Source of the DNA: Candidatus Coatesbacteria bacterium RBG_13_66_14
GTDB lineage: Bacteria; RBG-13-66-14
NCBI GenBank assembly: GCA_001774505.1
Contig: MFAF01000035.1
Span: 4,674-11,199, forward strand
Direction of reading: 5' to 3'
Length of the DNA: 6,526 nt
Below the pieces are notes generated by a model that saw only the letters and a program-made list of their open reading frames with translations, ran no database searches and was not told where the DNA came from. Position numbers and translations under genes: made by a program. The first letter of the stretch is position 1; the number at the start of each line of letters is the position of its first letter. This document shows positions 4,441 to 6,526 of this stretch, piece by piece.

Positions 4441-6526
4441 TCAGAACTTCAGCTCCAGGGCCAGCTTGGCGTCGAAGCTCGAGTAGTCGTAACCCACCGA
4501 GGTTTCGTTGGTGAAATCCTCGTAGGTCAGCGTCAGGTTGGCGTGGATGTTGGTGGTGAGGTAGTACCCGCCGGTGAGAGAGGCGGTGTGGCGCTTGGTG
4601 TTGTCGGGCGGCGTCTGGCCGCTCCCGGATACGAAGTTCTCCACGATGGTCAGGCTGTAGCTCGCGGTGAGCTGCAGCTCGTTGCGCAGCGGGACGTTCT
4701 CGCCGAGGAAGGGGACGCGGAAGGAGCCCGGGAGTTCCATCACGTAGGTGAGGCTCGCCCCGGGGTTGTAGGTGTTGGTGACCCGGTGGGTGTCGCCGAT
4801 GCCGTACGCCGACCCGCTCTCGTCGGTGATGGTCGAGGACTCGGTGTAGGAGAGCATGGTGGAGAGGTCGTCGGACCAGGCGGCCCGCCAGGAGAAGCTC
4901 GGCGTGTACGTCCGCGACAGGCTGACCCCGATCCACTTCGTCGTCTGTTTCTGGTAGGAAAGCTTGACCGTGGACTGCTGCAAGAGGGACGCGAAGATGG
5001 GGAAGTACCTGTGCCCGGTGATGGTGAGCTCGGCGGCGGGCCAGACCTCGGTCCAGGTCCGGCTGCTGCTGCCGTAGGCCTTTGAAAGGTCCGTGGAGAA
5101 CGAGTACTTGATTTCCCCGAGAAGGACATCGTAGCTCGCCAGCTCGGGGTCGTCGAAGCCGCGGAAGAACTCCAGGGGGCGGAAGCGGTTCGAGACGAGA
5201 TAGGAGTAGCCCCGACCCGAATAGGTGGGCTCGCCGGCCTGGTGCCAGATGTGGTCCCAGCCCCAGACATACTCCGGGGGCGGCTTTTGGGTGACCTCGT
5301 CGTAGGTCGAGCTCCGCCGGAGGGTGTAGTTCAGGTTGGTCGTCCAGGAACCGAACCACTTCTCGATGAGGGTCCCCAGCGAGAGCGGCAGGCTGGCCGA
5401 TAAGTTGTTGTTGACGCTCACGTCGTAGGTCTCGGAAGTGTAATCCGAGGGGGGGTTGTAGAGCTCCGAGTAGGTGCTGCCGAAATCCAGCGACGGCTGC
5501 GCCAGGCGGAATCGGCTGAAGGATAGCATCAGCCCGGAATTCTGTGTGTAGCTCACCGGCTCGGAGTGCAGGAGGTCGCGGGTGTTCGAGAAGGAGAAGC
5601 TGGGGGAGAAGGACAGCCCGCGGATGAACTGCCAGGTCACCGAGCTGGTGACCTCTTCCTTTCCGGTGACGGTGTCCACGCGCCCCGTTTCCTCGTCGTA
5701 ATCGGTGGAATCTTTCTTGTACAGATACCGGGCGTTTATCTTCGTGGGTACGAAGAAGAGCTCGGAGATGAGCGAGTAGTCGAAGCTGGCGCTCGCCGAC
5801 TCGTCGTGGTCCGAGCGGCGTGCCGTCTCGTTCAGCCCCAGGTAGTCGGTGTAGGACAACCCTATCGTCGGCCAACCCGTCTTCGAGAAATTCAGGTTGG
5901 CCTTGGCGGTGTCCGAGACCGTCTTGCCCAGGTCGTCCACCGAGCCCTCGTAATCGCTTATGTTTTCCACCGATACGGTGGAGTGTGTCATGGAGCCGGA
6001 GAGCGGCATGCTGATGCTCCAGTCTTCGGGCATGAATGCTCCCAGCTGAAGCGTGGCCGCCCCGCCGAAATCCTCGGCCGTGACCCCGGTTCGCCGGAGC
6101 CCGATGGACTGGAAGTCCCCGTCCACCTTCTGGTAGCTGCCCTCCATGGCGAGCACGTTGCTGAACTTCAGCGAAATCTTCCCCCGCTGAGCCTGCCCCT
6201 CGCGCACAACCGGATTTTCCAGGTCCAGGTTGTTTACCCAGACACGCCCCGGCCCCCCTCCCGGCCCGAAGGCGCCGCTGGAGGGGCTGGTGGTTCCGAC
6301 GCCGCAGGCGACCTCGTACACACGTACCAGCTGCGGAGACCCGGCCACGGTGAGGTTGTCCCTCGTGTAGGTCTCGGGACGCAGGGCGGGATCGAGGGCC
6401 TCGTACTCCTGCCTGAGGGCGATGAGCTCGGTGAAGTCCACTTCCAGCTTGTGCCAGCCCGGCGCCTCCAGGGGCATCGCCGCCTCGTAGTAGTTGCTGG
6501 AGTCCGTACCGAAACGGACGAAGAAG
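4441..6526 (-). CDS. SprA-like outer-membrane beta-barrel protein, 3' part only (5' end outside the window)
   Basis: The frame stays open to the right edge, so this is a C-terminal part of at least 694 residues. The ATG at 6477 is internal, because the upstream codons read FFVRFGTDSSNYYEAA without a stop or a ribosome-binding site. Three ordered motifs recall SprA, the giant barrel of the type IX secretion translocon: RFGTDSSNYYEAAMPL (about 6463-6516); GWHKLEVDFTELIALRQ, then VAGSPQLVRVYEVACGVG (about 6295-6460); and VWVNNLDL (6220-6243), matching the WVNEL-type motif. The rest is a long run of alternating polar and hydrophobic or aromatic strands rich in Ser, Thr and Tyr. It ends in LALELKF, with the terminal phenylalanine typical of outer-membrane barrels. 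The stop is TGA at 4441-4443. The barrel call is strong. SprA relationship is inferred from motifs; it could be a divergent paralogue with another cargo. Confidence 0.8.
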   Translation of the reverse strand, partial: FFVRFGTDSSNYYEAAMPLEAPGWHKLEVDFTELIALRQEYEALDPALRPETYTRDNLTVAGSPQLVRVYEVACGVGTTSPSSGAFGPGGGPGRVWVNNLDLENPVVREGQAQRGKISLKFSNVLAMEGSYQKVDGDFQSIGLRRTGVTAEDFGGAATLQLGAFMPEDWSISMPLSGSMTHSTVSVENISDYEGSVDDLGKTVSDTAKANLNFSKTGWPTIGLSYTDYLGLNETARRSDHDESASASFDYSLISELFFVPTKINARYLYKKDSTDYDEETGRVDTVTGKEEVTSSVTWQFIRGLSFSPSFSFSNTRDLLHSEPVSYTQNSGLMLSFSRFRLAQPSLDFGSTYSELYNPPSDYTSETYDVSVNNNLSASLPLSLGTLIEKWFGSWTTNLNYTLRRSSTYDEVTQKPPPEYVWGWDHIWHQAGEPTYSGRGYSYLVSNRFRPLEFFRGFDDPELASYDVLLGEIKYSFSTDLSKAYGSSSRTWTEVWPAAELTITGHRYFPIFASLLQQSTVKLSYQKQTTKWIGVSLSRTYTPSFSWRAAWSDDLSTMLSYTESSTITDESGSAYGIGDTHRVTNTYNPGASLTYVMELPGSFRVPFLGENVPLRNELQLTASYSLTIVENFVSGSGQTPPDNTKRHTASLTGGYYLTTNIHANLTLTYEDFTNETSVGYDYSSFDAKLALELKF

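Noticed and set aside
4543..5085. 180-residue plus-strand reading frame opposite the barrel gene
   Set aside because: Gly/Val/Arg-rich composition without domains, in antisense to a clear beta-barrel coding sequence.
4400..5875. 491-residue minus-strand reading frame
   Set aside because: It lies in another frame inside the barrel gene, is rich in Arg, His, Pro and Leu as expected of a GC-rich shadow, and has no domain pattern.
6475..6477. ATG at 6477 as the start of the barrel gene
   Set aside because: Upstream codons remain open to the window edge and continue a conserved-looking motif (RFGTD..NYYE), so the gene begins outside the window.

Overview
The window is GC-rich bacterial DNA with four protein genes and one tRNA gene. 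An outer-membrane-type beta-barrel protein resembling SprA, secreted and membrane-anchored proteins without familiar names, and tight promoter and ribosome-binding signals point to a Gram-negative (diderm) bacterium. The lineage is probably poorly studied, perhaps near the FCB group or a candidate phylum. That placement is inference from protein style only; there is no taxonomic marker apart from tRNA-Phe.

Layout from left to right. Positions 1-84 are intergenic and hold a 9-bp tandem duplication and a palindrome. Positions 85-1734 (minus strand) encode a membrane-bound sensor phosphatase with two membrane segments, a HAMP domain and a SpoIIE/RsbU-type PP2C domain. A 98-bp divergent spacer with an extended -10 promoter leads to a secreted two-domain protein (1833-2852, plus strand). 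A compact promoter then drives a complete tRNA-Phe(GAA) with encoded CCA (2916-2991). The next plus-strand gene (3140-4312) starts most plausibly at TTG and encodes a membrane-anchored protein with a TPR-like helical part and an Ig-like C-terminal part. It ends in a strong intrinsic terminator. The convergent spacer (4313-4440) also holds a perfect 10-bp palindrome. From 4441 to the right edge (minus strand) lies the 3' part of a large beta-barrel gene resembling SprA, the translocon pore of the type IX secretion system; its 5' end is outside the window.

No operon is visible. The phosphatase diverges from the secreted protein, the tRNA has its own promoter, and the last two genes converge. 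No shared pathway can be read from the layout. The phosphatase normally implies a partner-switching cascade (anti-sigma kinase and antagonist), but no such partner is present here. The most interesting points are the SprA-like barrel, which could imply a type IX-like export route in this organism, and a possible dispersed palindrome family lying just downstream of both minus-strand genes.
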